Origin: Chthonomonadia bacterium
GTDB lineage: Bacteria > Armatimonadota > HRBIN16
Length of the DNA stretch: 52,722 nt
Direction: 5' to 3'
NCBI GenBank assembly: GCA_013314755.1
Contig: JABUFA010000024.1
Location: 1-52,722 of the forward strand
Below the pieces are notes generated by a model that was not told the origin of the DNA, made no database searches, and saw only the letters and a list, made by a program, of their open reading frames with translations. Both the position numbers and the translations under genes were made by a program. Shown in pieces: positions 16,999 through 25,457 of the stretch; the first letter of the stretch is position 1, and every line of letters starts with the position of its first letter.

Positions 16999-19900
16999 TT
17001 ATGCACCTGTTGCCGGTTGCGTGCTGGGCACGCCCGCGGGCTGTCTTCCATCCGTTTTCTGCAGGTAGCGCTCGCGCTCCTCCTGGCGCAGGGTTCGCCA
17101 TATCAGGAACTGCTTGCGCAATGTATTCAGGAAACGGCGGTTCACACGCTTCCAGTTCGCGATGTCCCCGCTGAGGCGTGTCAGCGTCAGGTGCAGGTCG
17201 TACACATCGGGCATATCCGTCGGCGTGGCTTCAATCTCCACGTTCTGGCTGACGCCCAGGTCAAACGGTGCCACCCATGCCGTGCAGGTAATGCGATAGG
17301 CGGTGCCTCCATCGTGCTCGTACTCTTCCGCCTTCACTCCCTGCGTCACGAAGTCGCCGATGGAGTACTCTTCGTATGCCTGCAACCACTCGCTCAGGAA
17401 CGAGTTCAATCCCGCTGCTTGCGCGCGCGTCACCGAGAAGGGCATGGGGATTCGCCACACGTCGCCGTCCGGCTCGGGCACGCGCCAGGTACGCTCCAGA
17501 GCAGGTGTTGCCACCTCGGAGGCTTTACGCGCCGGGTAGATGGTGGAACCGAGCACCGTTGCCACCACGATGAGCGTGGACACTACCGCCGCCATCGAGG
17601 AGAAGTTCAGATACAGTCCGGGCACGTTTAGCCAAACGATTAGCTTCGCGCTCAGCTGACCCAGGAAGTAGCCCGTCACCGAGCCGATGATGGCGTACAC
17701 CATCGCCTCGGCGAGGAACAGCAAGCCGATATGCGTGGGCGACAGCCCCAGAGAGGAGAAGATATGTATCTCCTTCACGCGCTCGTACACACTGCTCAGC
17801 ATCGTCTGAAGTACGATGAGCGCGGCGATTAGCACCGGGATTACGATGAACTCAATGCCCCGTCCCGACGTCGCCGCGAGGGTGGAGTATCGCCATGTGC
17901 GGTCTCCCTGCCCTGCATAGATGTTCAAGCCTAGGCGCGGCATCAGCTTGTCCAGCACCACTCGCACCTCTTCGGGTGTGGCAAAGGAGATGGCGATACT
18001 GCGAATCTCCCCGCCGAGGTTCATCAGCGTCTTGTACGGGATGTAGAAGCAGGCGTCTGGCTCCAGGTGCACATATTCGCGGAAGCCCGCCTCGCCTGCC
18101 CCGGCGCCCTGCCTCTGCATCTTCTGCATCAGGATGAAGTCCACCGGCGTCAGTGGCTCGCGGTCCAGGTCGGTAATCTGCTTGAACTTCTGGCTGTCCA
18201 GAATGCCGATGACCGTGTAGTCCACACCGCTGAAGTTTACCTTCGCCTTGCCCACATCTTCCGGCTCCACGCGCAGTTGCTGGGCGATGGCGGTGGGAAG
18301 CACGGTGACGTAACGGTCGCCTTCGCGGAACCATCGCCCCGCAATCAGCGCCTTCTGCGGCTGGGTGACCTGCGCTTCCGCCGGCGACAGCCCTACCAGC
18401 GCTTTGGCATCGTACTGGCGGTCGCCTCGCCGCAGGCTGAGGAACGACTGTTCACCGAACGCCGCGCCGAAGAACCACGCTCGAGGCGCCACCGCCCGGT
18501 CACGGAACTCATCGTGCAGGAGGCGATATGCGGGTTCCTGCAGAGGCTCCCACAACGCGGTACGAATCATGATGCCGTTATACAGCGGCGTACCGGGCGC
18601 GGGAACCTTGTTGAAGCGCAGGACGTTCACGATGGAGGTGAACGACAGCACGATGAACGTGAGCAGAATCAGCGTGATGCTGGTCAGCGCGGTACGGGCT
18701 TTGCGCCGCCGCATGTTCGACACGCCCAGGTTGAAGGCGGCAAACGCCACACTCACGCGCCCGATGTCCGCCCGGTGTACTCCGCTGATCTGGCGGTTCA
18801 ACTGCTTGAGCTGCTCCTCAAACTTGCCCGCCACCATAAAGGTAACCAGCAGGGACAGCGCCAGCATGATGAACGCCAGCAGAACCACAAACAGGTTGCT
18901 GACCAGCTGGAACGCGGGGTGAATCTGGCTGAAGGCGAAGAATATCAGCAGGAAGATGACGAATGCCGTCAGCAGCTGGCGCTTGAGGTCGCTGAAGCCG
19001 AACAGCAACCGCTCCATGAAGTAGGCGAACGGCATCAGCAGAAACATGTAGAAGATGACACCGCGCACCACATCGTTTGCGGTTGCCTGCACATCGGGAT
19101 AGGCGCGCGCTTCGTAGCCCCATGCGGCACGCGCGTAGGTGTCGAAGGTAGCGTAATCCTTGCGTTCCAGCGCCTCTCGCGCCTTGTCCAGATGCTCCTT
19201 CGCCAGCCCGTGTAACTGCTCCAGACCTTCGTTGATGATTCGGAACCGGCGCAAGCGGCTCATACGCCATTCGTCAAGATTCCACATATCCTCCGCCACA
19301 CGCAGGGCGGTATTGGCGATGGTTCCACCACGCGCAATCAGGTCGCGCTCGGTCAGCTCGCGCTCCGAGAAGGTGCGCACCACAAAGCCCTGCGCCTCTT
19401 CTGCGCTTCCCGCCACCAGGTAACCTTCGCCTTCCGGCTTCTGAGGTGTGGAGTTAATCAGCAGGAAGCGCGTTGCGCCCGGACCCACGCCCATCATCAG
19501 CTTGATTCGAGAACCGGGCTGAGCAAACACCACCGCCACGTCCTCCACATAGGAGGTCAGCGAGTAGTCCTGCACCGTCGCCAGCGCGTAGCCGTACATG
19601 CGCGGCTGTCCGTTGGTCTCGCCGTCCAGCACGTCCATCGTGGTGAGCGCACGAAGCGCCTGCTGGTCTACCAGGTCATAGATGGAGGTAGGCACGCAGC
19701 GGAACACCACGATGCGCGTGGTCTTGCGACCGGTGGACATGGTGAAATCGATAGCGTATTCGCTGGCGCCGGTCACGCCCAGGTCAGGCGCGTATTCTAT
19801 CTCGCCGGTCTGCTCGTTGAGTCGGTACGCGGCGATGTTGGTCATCTTGTTCCAGCCGTAAGCGGTGATGGGTGGAATGCCCGGGAAGCGGAAATAAGCA

Positions 19901-21630
19901 TCCTCGCCCACCTTTTGAATCATGTTGCCGCGCACGCCCATGAAGGTCTTGGTGGCATGGCGCACCACCGCTAAGGAATTGGGCACCGGCTGGTTGGGAA
20001 TAAAGCTTCTGCGCGGGTCAAACAGCACCACCTGCCCGTCCAGCGTACCGAAGCCCCCCTGCAAGCCCATGGTCTGGAAGTTTCCGGGCTCGGAGATGGG
20101 GAAGCGCGGCACGTTCAGCTCGCCGGGCGCATTAGTATCGTTCAGGATGTGGTACAGCAGACAGGCGATAAGCTTCGTCTGGCGCGTGACGTTGGCGATG
20201 TTTACCTTTTCAGGTGTGTCGAAGGGCGTGTCGACCAGCGCGCGCGAGTCGTCGGTGGTGCAGAAGGTCATGCCGTTCGCGCCCGACAGGGTGACCACCT
20301 CGGCGTCAAACGCGAACTTGCCGGGGAGGTAGTTGCGCCAGTTTTTGCCCTCCACCGGGTTCACGCCGTCCGCAAACGCCTTTTTATGGTCGAATCCCAG
20401 AATATATCCGACCTTCTCCGCGTTCTCGCGGCAGATGCGCGCTGTATCCGAGAAGCGGTTCTGCACGTCCTCGCGCATGTCGTAGAAGTAGCCTTTGTAG
20501 AACAGCCCCACCTGCCGCGACTTGCTGGAGAGGTCTAAGGAAAGGAACAGGTAGATGTCCAGCAGCTTCTTCTGTTTGGGCTTGATGCCCACCGCGCCGA
20601 TAAGCGAGTTCACCAGCCGCTGTCCGACGTTCGGTCGCTCCAGTTCAAACATGTGCCGGTCCATCCACTCTCGCACGCCCTGCAGAGAGAGGAAGTGTGC
20701 GCTGGTGGCGAGGAACATGATGGTGCGTTTGGGCGGATTTGCCTTGTAGGCGCGGGCTACCTCCAGCAAGCCGGCGATGCCACAGGCACTCTCCGCGCCC
20801 GGAGCCAGCGCGGGTACCGCCGACATCGCATCGTAGTAAGCCGAGATGACGATAATCTGGTTCTTGAACTTCGGATCAGTGCCCTCTAACCAGCCGATGA
20901 TGTTCTTCGCCGGGCGACGCTCCCAGGGCATGTTGCAGAACAGCGTTCCCTTGATTTCGCGCTGTTGCGCCGTGAGCGCAAGTAGTGGTGCCGCATCGCT
21001 CTTGCGGATGTAGAAGCGCGGAACGGTGACGGGAATGCCGATGAACTTCGACTCCGCCTCGCCGCGCATGGTCGCGCTGGGTTCGATGAAGATGACCGCC
21101 TTCGCGCCAAGTCGGGGGGCGTTCAGCCAGTCGGTGCCACAGTTGAAGTCTACCAGTACGATACTGCCCTCCACGTTTTTGCCGCTGAAGTTGGGCAGTT
21201 TGCCGTCGCCAGCGTAGATAATCGGTCCGGTGATGCCTTCTGGAGGCAGCTGGGAGGTGCGCACCAGGTTGGGCCACATGGCGTACAGCGGAAACTCTCG
21301 CCCGCCAACGCGCAGTTTCGCTCCTTTGTCTATCGGAACCGTGACCGTGAACTCTTCGGTGGTCACGCGCTGCAGCCCGATTTCACGGAACTGCTGTTCC
21401 ACCCACTGCGCAGCGGCGTCGGCGCCCGGATAACCAGCCACCCTGGAGGGATAGGAGGAAAGCTGATACACCGATTGGCGAATGCGTTCAGGAGAGACGG
21501 CTCTCGCCAGACGTCTGTAAGCATCCGCCACCTCCGGCGCCACCGAGGGCTGGCTCCATGCCAACCCGGTGAAAATGCCCATGCAGATTGCGAGCACCCA
21601 CGCCCGCATGAAACGCACCGTCATGTTCAT
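16999..21630 (-). CDS. Giant M28-like pseudo-peptidase fused to an FtsX-type permease
   Basis: The 1543-residue protein starts with a signal/anchor segment (about 10-27). A PA-like insert (about 135-245) and an M28 aminopeptidase-like fold (about 45-330) follow, then a long beta-rich region (540-760). Three membrane segments lie at about 856-935. A MacB/FtsX-type permease (980-1380) has four more segments and a 250-residue external domain, and the C-terminal cytoplasmic part (1380-1530) is of unknown fold. In the M28 part the metal His is Tyr (AYYD), the D-N pair is E-S (GAESACG) and the catalytic Glu pair is replaced (TSAHF), so it is unlikely to cleave peptides. ATG 21630 is chosen because GGAG lies 6 bases upstream. 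Confidence 0.85.
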   Translation of the reverse strand: MNMTVRFMRAWVLAICMGIFTGLAWSQPSVAPEVADAYRRLARAVSPERIRQSVYQLSSYPSRVAGYPGADAAAQWVEQQFREIGLQRVTTEEFTVTVPIDKGAKLRVGGREFPLYAMWPNLVRTSQLPPEGITGPIIYAGDGKLPNFSGKNVEGSIVLVDFNCGTDWLNAPRLGAKAVIFIEPSATMRGEAESKFIGIPVTVPRFYIRKSDAAPLLALTAQQREIKGTLFCNMPWERRPAKNIIGWLEGTDPKFKNQIIVISAYYDAMSAVPALAPGAESACGIAGLLEVARAYKANPPKRTIMFLATSAHFLSLQGVREWMDRHMFELERPNVGQRLVNSLIGAVGIKPKQKKLLDIYLFLSLDLSSKSRQVGLFYKGYFYDMREDVQNRFSDTARICRENAEKVGYILGFDHKKAFADGVNPVEGKNWRNYLPGKFAFDAEVVTLSGANGMTFCTTDDSRALVDTPFDTPEKVNIANVTRQTKLIACLLYHILNDTNAPGELNVPRFPISEPGNFQTMGLQGGFGTLDGQVVLFDPRRSFIPNQPVPNSLAVVRHATKTFMGVRGNMIQKVGEDAYFRFPGIPPITAYGWNKMTNIAAYRLNEQTGEIEYAPDLGVTGASEYAIDFTMSTGRKTTRIVVFRCVPTSIYDLVDQQALRALTTMDVLDGETNGQPRMYGYALATVQDYSLTSYVEDVAVVFAQPGSRIKLMMGVGPGATRFLLINSTPQKPEGEGYLVAGSAEEAQGFVVRTFSERELTERDLIARGGTIANTALRVAEDMWNLDEWRMSRLRRFRIINEGLEQLHGLAKEHLDKAREALERKDYATFDTYARAAWGYEARAYPDVQATANDVVRGVIFYMFLLMPFAYFMERLLFGFSDLKRQLLTAFVIFLLIFFAFSQIHPAFQLVSNLFVVLLAFIMLALSLLVTFMVAGKFEEQLKQLNRQISGVHRADIGRVSVAFAAFNLGVSNMRRRKARTALTSITLILLTFIVLSFTSIVNVLRFNKVPAPGTPLYNGIMIRTALWEPLQEPAYRLLHDEFRDRAVAPRAWFFGAAFGEQSFLSLRRGDRQYDAKALVGLSPAEAQVTQPQKALIAGRWFREGDRYVTVLPTAIAQQLRVEPEDVGKAKVNFSGVDYTVIGILDSQKFKQITDLDREPLTPVDFILMQKMQRQGAGAGEAGFREYVHLEPDACFYIPYKTLMNLGGEIRSIAISFATPEEVRVVLDKLMPRLGLNIYAGQGDRTWRYSTLAATSGRGIEFIVIPVLIAALIVLQTMLSSVYERVKEIHIFSSLGLSPTHIGLLFLAEAMVYAIIGSVTGYFLGQLSAKLIVWLNVPGLYLNFSSMAAVVSTLIVVATVLGSTIYPARKASEVATPALERTWRVPEPDGDVWRIPMPFSVTRAQAAGLNSFLSEWLQAYEEYSIGDFVTQGVKAEEYEHDGGTAYRITCTAWVAPFDLGVSQNVEIEATPTDMPDVYDLHLTLTRLSGDIANWKRVNRRFLNTLRKQFLIWRTLRQEERERYLQKTDGRQPAGVPSTQPATGA

Positions 21631-21659
21631 CACCTTCTCCGGCGTTGGTCGTTAATCCT

Positions 21660-21689
21660 ATGATAACATAACCCCAGAAGTGCTGTGAA
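21660..21689 (-). promoter_or_regulatory. Probable promoter of the nine-gene operon
   Basis: On the minus strand, TTCACA (21684-21689) and TATCAT (21660-21665) are separated by 18 bases; each differs from consensus at one base. Transcription would begin near 21653, about 23 bases before the chosen start. No other promoter of similar quality was seen at the operon's head. Confidence 0.55.
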
Positions 21690-21747
21690 GGGGTTCGTTT
21701 GTTTCATAGTAATATACGGTAGGTTTCTCGGACTTTCCTGCCTGTAA

Positions 21748-21918
21748 TCTCTACGCGAAGCTCTTCCCGGAAAAACGTGGACCACCGCGACGCTGACAAC
21801 CGCACAAACCGTCGTCTACTCCAACAACCCCGCCCCCGGCGACCTGTTCACCAATCTGGGCAGCACCGTTTTAGCGCCCTCCTTCCCTACAGGACTTTCG
21901 TGCTCGGTGGTCAAATAG
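21748..21918 (+). other. Possible protein-coding remnant in the intergenic region
   Basis: Reading frame 21748-21918 is open for 56 codons up to TAG but has no start codon or ribosome-binding site. Its translation looks protein-like rather than random (NPAPGDLFTNLGSTVLAPSF near its end), as in the tail of a secreted beta-sandwich protein. It may be the 3' relic of a lost gene. The rest of the 21634-21928 gap holds the operon promoter and nothing else that I can name. Confidence 0.3.
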
Positions 21919-21928
21919 ATAACTGACT

Positions 21929-23608
21929 ATGAGCACACGTTCTCGCTCACCTCTGTTACAGACGATGCTGCCGGTCGCCCTGCCCCTTGTCGCCATCGGC
22001 ATGGGATGCTTTTTCGGTATCGGCGCGGCAGGGCTGTTTGACCTTGACGAAGGGCTTTACGCGACCGCCGCGCGACAGATGGTGGAATCGGGCGACTGGC
22101 TGGTTCCCCGCGTGGGCACGGATGCGTTCTTCGACAAGCCACCGCTCACCTACTGGGCGCAGGCGCTGAGCATGAAGGTTTTCGGCTTCACGCCCCTTGC
22201 CGCAAGGCTTCCCTCCGCTCTTGCCGGTGCGTTGACCGCATGGCTGATCTGGCAGTGGGCGAAACGGCGCGAACTGGAACGCATCGGCTGGCTGGCGTTG
22301 CTGGTCTATCCCCTCTGCCCGCTGACGATGGGTCTGGCGCGACAGGCGATTATGGATAGCCTGCTGACGCTGTGGCTGACGCTGGCGATATTCGGCTGGA
22401 TCGAGGGCTACACCGGCGACCGTCGCTGGTATCTGCTGATGGCGGCAGGGGCTGGGCTGGCGACGATGACCAAGGGGCTTATCGGTCTTCTCCTGCCAGG
22501 AGGGGCGTTGCTGCTCTGGACGCTACTTCGGCGCGACTGGGCGGAATGGAAACGCATCCCGTGGCTGCCTGCGATAGGGGTGTATCTGCTGATTGTGTTA
22601 CCCTGGCACCTCGCGGTATGGCAAGCGGCTGGCGACCTGTTTGTTCGCGAATACATTGTCCGTCATCACATCCAGCGGTTCCTGGGCAAAGAGTTTGGTC
22701 ACGTCGCACCGTTCTGGTTTTACATTCCGCTTTTGCTGGTGGACATGTATCCCTGGAGTGCGTTTGTGCCCATCATCGGCTGGCAGGCACTGAGCGGCTG
22801 GCGTTGTGAGAAGGAGAAGCTGTGCTGTGCTTGGGCGATGTGGGCGTTCTGGGCGGTGGTGGTGGTGCTCTTCTTCTCGCTCAGCCGGTCTAAACTGCCC
22901 GGTTATGTGCTTCCCGCCGTGCCCGCGCTGTGCCTGCTGGTAGCGGTAAGGCTTCATTCGCTGTGGACGGTGAAAAACGGTCTGCGCCCAGGCGAAGCGG
23001 GCTTAATGGGCTTCACGGGTCTGATTCTGAGCGCCGCGTTTGCCTTAGTCGGTGTGCTGGGGTGGCAGTGGCAGGGCAGTCAGACAGCAACTCTGGCGGG
23101 CAAACAGATACCTGCAGATGTGGTAGGAGCGGTTGCGCACATGGCGCCCTTTGCGCTGATGCTGAGTGCACTGTTCCTGCTGAGTGTGCTGTTCCTGTTC
23201 GCCAGGTGGTCTTCCACTCCGCGCGTGGTGGGCACAGGCGTGCTGTTCGGTCTGCTGTTTGCCTTTCTGGTCGGGCACGACGGTCTGCCCCGCTGGGACA
23301 GCTACGACATCGCCCCGCTACATCGCCTGGCGCAATCGCTGGCGCCCGAGCTGGACCGGGGAGCACATGTGCTGGTCTACGCCTTCGAGCCGAGTCGCCC
23401 CAGCGTGCGGTTCATTATGGGACACCCGGCACAGGTGGTCGAGATGGGCGAACCGCATCAGCTGCAGGAGGCGATACAGGGAAAAACGCGCGTTTACATC
23501 CTCGCCGAAACGCGCACCGAGATGCCGTCGGACCTGCCCTGCAACCTCGTGCGCGAGCGAGAAGATGGACGCTGGGTGATTTACCGATGCGAGCCATCCG
23601 CAAGATAG
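21929..23608 (+). CDS. GT39/ArnT-like membrane glycosyltransferase
   Basis: The 559-residue protein has about 11-12 membrane segments and the GT-C fold hallmark FDLDEGLYATAARQM (the paired Asp/Glu of the first external loop), then FDKPPLTYW; this is the ArnT/dolichyl-phosphate-mannose mannosyltransferase family. Such enzymes move a sugar from a polyprenyl phosphate carrier onto lipid A, protein or another acceptor outside the inner membrane; the acceptor here is unknown. The C-terminal 100 residues form a soluble domain. No clear ribosome-binding site precedes ATG 21929. It overlaps the glycerate kinase gene by 22 bases. Confidence 0.88.
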   Translation: MSTRSRSPLLQTMLPVALPLVAIGMGCFFGIGAAGLFDLDEGLYATAARQMVESGDWLVPRVGTDAFFDKPPLTYWAQALSMKVFGFTPLAARLPSALAGALTAWLIWQWAKRRELERIGWLALLVYPLCPLTMGLARQAIMDSLLTLWLTLAIFGWIEGYTGDRRWYLLMAAGAGLATMTKGLIGLLLPGGALLLWTLLRRDWAEWKRIPWLPAIGVYLLIVLPWHLAVWQAAGDLFVREYIVRHHIQRFLGKEFGHVAPFWFYIPLLLVDMYPWSAFVPIIGWQALSGWRCEKEKLCCAWAMWAFWAVVVVLFFSLSRSKLPGYVLPAVPALCLLVAVRLHSLWTVKNGLRPGEAGLMGFTGLILSAAFALVGVLGWQWQGSQTATLAGKQIPADVVGAVAHMAPFALMLSALFLLSVLFLFARWSSTPRVVGTGVLFGLLFAFLVGHDGLPRWDSYDIAPLHRLAQSLAPELDRGAHVLVYAFEPSRPSVRFIMGHPAQVVEMGEPHQLQEAIQGKTRVYILAETRTEMPSDLPCNLVREREDGRWVIYRCEPSAR

Positions 23609-24717
23609 TGATAGCCCCGACCGCCTTCAAGGGCAGTCTGTCCCCTTTAGAGGCGGCTCAGGCGATGGAGCGTGGCGTGCGTCGCGCCCTTCCTCACGTG
23701 GAGACGGACATCCTGCCTCTGGCGGACGGCGGCGATGGGATGCTGGAGTGTCTGGCGACGGCAGGCGTGTGCCGTCTGCACCGACACCGTGTATCCGACG
23801 CACTGGGGCGAATGCACAACGCGCCTTATGGAATCAGCGCCGATGGAAGCACGGGCTTTATTGAAATGGCGCAGATTTGCGGGCTGGCGCAGCTCCGCCC
23901 TGAAGAGCGCGACCCACGCCGAACAACTACACTCGGCGTCGGAGAGATGATAAGCCATTTGCTGCACGCTGGAGTCGGAAGGCTGGTGATTGGGCTGGGC
24001 GGCAGTGCCACCAACGACGGCGGCGCCGGTGCTCTGGTCGCGCTGGGCTGGCAGATTCTGGACAAAGGGGGCAACGCCGTTCCGCCGGGCAACGCAGGAC
24101 TGAAACAGGTACACCGCGTGGTTCCAGCCTCGCGAGAGAGTACAGACGTGGAGGTTATACTGGCGGCGGACGTCCGGAATCCGCTTCTGGGCAAGCGCGG
24201 GGCAACGGCGGTCTTCGCACCACAGAAAGGAGCCACAGCCGACCAGCTTCCCGAGATGGAACGTGCCATGCGTCGCTGGGCAATGGCTGTGCATCGTGCG
24301 ATTGGCAGGAAGATTTCGCGAGCGCCCGGCACCGGTGCGGCAGGTGGTCTGGGCTTCGGTCTGCTGGCGCACTTCCCGCAGGCACGGCTCCTTTCGGGAG
24401 CGGATTTGGTGATGCAGGCAGTGGGCTTCGAACAAGCCCTGCGCGACGCCGACCTGGTGCTGACTGGCGAAGGGCGCGTGGACGAGACCACTCTGCATGG
24501 GAAGCTGCTCCTTCGTGTGGTACGTACGGCGCGAAAGTGGGGTGCGCCGGTAGCTGTGCTCTGCGGGCAGTTTGTGGGTGACTACTCCTCGCTGGCAACA
24601 TACGGTGTTACCCATTGTGAGTCGCTGGTTTCCCAAACGGTGTCGCAGGAAGAGGCGATGCGCCAGGCTGCGGACCTGCTGGAAGAGAAAACAGCGAAAC
24701 TGTGCAGGCAAATATAA
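23587..24717 (+). CDS. Glycerate kinase (GarK/GlxK type I)
   Basis: The 376-residue protein belongs to the glycerate kinase family that makes 2-phosphoglycerate or 3-phosphoglycerate from glycerate and ATP. It has IVIAPTAFKGSLSPLEAA at the N-terminus, PLADGGDGMLECL, GLGGSATNDGGAGALVALG (nucleotide loop) and GTGAAGGLGFGLLA, with LTGEGRVDETTLHGK near the C-terminus. ATG 23587 is chosen as the start; the open frame upstream runs through the glycosyltransferase gene in another frame. The pairing with a glycosyltransferase by a 22-base overlap suggests cotranscription, not a shared pathway. Confidence 0.9.
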   Translation: MRAIRKIVIAPTAFKGSLSPLEAAQAMERGVRRALPHVETDILPLADGGDGMLECLATAGVCRLHRHRVSDALGRMHNAPYGISADGSTGFIEMAQICGLAQLRPEERDPRRTTTLGVGEMISHLLHAGVGRLVIGLGGSATNDGGAGALVALGWQILDKGGNAVPPGNAGLKQVHRVVPASRESTDVEVILAADVRNPLLGKRGATAVFAPQKGATADQLPEMERAMRRWAMAVHRAIGRKISRAPGTGAAGGLGFGLLAHFPQARLLSGADLVMQAVGFEQALRDADLVLTGEGRVDETTLHGKLLLRVVRTARKWGAPVAVLCGQFVGDYSSLATYGVTHCESLVSQTVSQEEAMRQAADLLEEKTAKLCRQI

Positions 24718-24747
24718 CGTCTTTTATATGGTCGGGTAGCAGGAGTA

Positions 24748-24776
24748 TTGCTTTCCCGGCACGAAAAGATTATAAT
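24748..24776 (+). promoter_or_regulatory. Strong promoter of the small barrel protein
   Basis: TTGCTT (24748-24753) and a perfect TATAAT (24771-24776) are separated by 17 bases, leaving a leader of about 32 bases with GAGGAGG before ATG 24815. Such a promoter with a signal-peptide protein and terminator fits an abundant envelope protein. Confidence 0.75.
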
Positions 24777-24814
24777 ACAAGAAACCTGTTCAGATTACGA
24801 GGAGGTGCTTTAGC

Positions 24815-25345
24815 ATGAAACGACTGTGGTTTGTGTTCGCGGTAGCAGCGGTGCTGGTGGTATGGACGGTGCCGGCTTTTGCACAGTGGGGCGAGGAAAC
24901 GACGGGTAACAACCTCCGGGTGCGCGTTGGCGCGTTCTTCCCCACCGAATCCGCTTCCCGCGACGAAGCCAACACGTGGTTCAACGTTGGGCTGGACTAC
25001 GTGCTGAAGCGCGATGTGGTCATCGGCGAGACCTACAGTGCCGACCTGGGCGCCAGTGTTGACTACTATGGCTCCGGTGATGTGTACAACATCCCCGTCC
25101 TGGTCAACTACTGGGGCAAGCTGTCGGGTGGCTTCGGCTACGTAGGAGGCATCGGCGTCGGCTTCTCGAAGCGACTGAACGGCGACACGAAGACCGGCTT
25201 CGCCTACACCATCGGGCTGAGCTATGACCTCAACGTGGGTCAGGAAGGCGGCACGCAGCTGTTCATTGATGTGCGCTTCAACGGCTTGACCGGCACCGAC
25301 AACGAGCACAACGGCTTTGTGGTCGGGCTTGGCGCCAGGTTCTAA
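24815..25345 (+). CDS. Small secreted beta-barrel-like envelope protein
   Basis: The 176-residue protein has a clear signal peptide (residues 1-23, cut after AFA). The rest is alternating hydrophobic/polar strands with Gly and aromatic residues ([13 protein letters not shown], then [32 protein letters not shown]). It ends in a Phe (VVGLGARF), as outer-membrane barrels do. That predicts an 8-stranded outer-membrane barrel similar to OmpW/OprF-like porins, with no known function. It is monocistronic, between a strong promoter and an intrinsic terminator. Confidence 0.75.
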   Translation: MKRLWFVFAVAAVLVVWTVPAFAQWGEETTGNNLRVRVGAFFPTESASRDEANTWFNVGLDYVLKRDVVIGETYSADLGASVDYYGSGDVYNIPVLVNYWGKLSGGFGYVGGIGVGFSKRLNGDTKTGFAYTIGLSYDLNVGQEGGTQLFIDVRFNGLTGTDNEHNGFVVGLGARF

Positions 25346-25367
25346 GCAGTCACCTGCCCCAAAGAAG

Positions 25368-25399
25368 CGGCGGGAGGTCTTCCTCCCGCCGTTGTTTTT
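25368..25399 (+). terminator. Intrinsic terminator after the barrel protein
   Basis: A perfect 10-bp stem (25368-25377 with 25382-25391, loop TCTT) is followed by TTGTTTTTA. It is 22 bases past the stop codon at 25345. The trailing T-run overlaps the -35 box of the ispG promoter. Confidence 0.9.
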
Positions 25400-25421
25400 A
25401 TCTTCCCGCAGATGCTACAAT
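25392..25421 (+). promoter_or_regulatory. Candidate ispG promoter, overlapping the terminator
   Basis: TTGTTT (25392-25397) and TACAAT (25416-25421) are separated by 18 bases. A start near 25428 would exclude the in-frame ATG at 25425 and supports ATG 25458. The -35 shares bases with the upstream terminator's T-run. Confidence 0.45.
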
Positions 25422-25457
25422 ACTATGGAACCTCGTTTCTCGCATGGGCAGGAGAAG

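Noticed and set aside
22930-23586. N-terminal extension of the glycerate kinase frame
   Set aside because: The extension overlaps the glycosyltransferase gene in another frame and is not conserved-looking; the kinase begins at the usual motif from ATG 23587.
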